Shown: positions 63,686 to 64,000 of the stretch, piece by piece
Layout: the number at the start of each line of letters is the position of its first letter
Position numbering within the stretch: the first letter of the stretch is position 1
Source of the DNA: Leptidea sinapis
Taxonomy: Eukaryota; Arthropoda; Insecta; Lepidoptera; Pieridae
Assembly (NCBI RefSeq): GCF_905404315.1
Contig: NC_066312.1
Coordinates: 7,427,001 to 7,491,000, forward strand
Length of the DNA stretch: 64,000 bases
Direction of reading: 5' to 3'
The notes under the pieces: model-generated
Told to the model about the DNA's origin: nothing
Seen by the model: the letters and a program-made list of their open reading frames with translations, nothing else
Databases searched by the model: none
Position numbers and translations under genes: made by a program

Positions 63686-64000
63686 TAGGCTTTACAATGT
63701 TGATTGCGCGGGAGCATGAGAGAAGATGATGTAGGGGCGTGCGATTATTGTGACGCATCTAAGTGCGTAAACATTATAAGCAGAGTCGGTAAGAAAACTA
63801 TAAGTAGAACATGTTCGCGATAAATAGGCTACACAAGTGTGAAGAGGCTGTGAGGTGGGGGCGAAGGACGCTTGCCTGCAATCACTACGTGTGATCTGAA
63901 AAAACAGCCACGGGTAGCCGTTTGACTTAAATCATAATACCTTAATTATTATGTTTCAATCTGCCAATATTAATAAATCAAAAATCTTTAAACGATAGGT

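Noticed and set aside
1..64000. CRISPR arrays, bacterial operons or phage genes
   Set aside because: No regularly spaced repeats, Shine-Dalgarno-led gene runs or phage motifs. Everything points to a lepidopteran nuclear genome.

Overview
The window is AT-rich animal nuclear DNA, almost certainly from a moth or butterfly (Lepidoptera). It carries one long, intron-rich gene with consensus GT/AG splice sites. Around and inside it lie repeat types that I associate with lepidopteran genomes: 5'-truncated non-LTR retrotransposons sharing two or three 3' tails, short Helitron-like elements, tRNA-derived repeats, and many small terminal-inverted-repeat elements. There are no operons, bacterial signals or CRISPR arrays.

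Region 1 (1-1554): the first 88 bases read as the end of an unidentified upstream plus-strand reading frame. A repeat-free gap with the probable pins promoter and 5' UTR follows.

Region 2 (1555-24031): the lepidopteran orthologue of pins (partner of inscuteable/rapsynoid; LGN or GPSM2 in vertebrates). I assembled ten coding exons whose phases all agree, giving 601 residues: an N-terminal TPR array (about 20-375), a linker with an Aurora-type RRQS site (Ser404), and four GoLoco motifs (about 440-585). Drosophila Pins has three GoLoco motifs, vertebrate LGN four. Intron 7 contains a candidate internal promoter (TATA, TCAGT initiator, DPE-like element) and a first exon whose donor phase fits exon 8. 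It would make a short protein of about 133-140 residues carrying only GoLoco 2-4, much like vertebrate AGS3-SHORT. The introns are loaded with retrotransposon tails, a RTE-like reverse transcriptase piece, a mariner-like transposase remnant, a tandem duplication, a THAP-like MITE and Helitron-like copies.

Region 3 (24032 to about 29100): downstream of the stop, AT-rich and almost free of recognisable transposons. It may be a long 3' UTR, and holds a striking 105-base hairpin at 28652-28756.

Region 4 (about 29.1-64 kb): gene-poor and dominated by mobile-element debris. It includes a full-length Tc1-type element with TA duplications, PIF/Harbinger-like elements (one with a MADF-like reading frame), several palindromic or long-inverted-repeat elements, decayed LINEs and nested insertions. 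The only non-repeat coding candidates are a weak exon at 33347-33390 and an unidentified coding-like block at 30165-30362.

The Pins protein would link cortical G-alpha-i (through GoLoco) to Mud/NuMA or Inscuteable (through TPRs) and Dlg (through the phosphorylated linker) in spindle orientation. The candidate internal promoter would separate the G-alpha function from the adaptor function.
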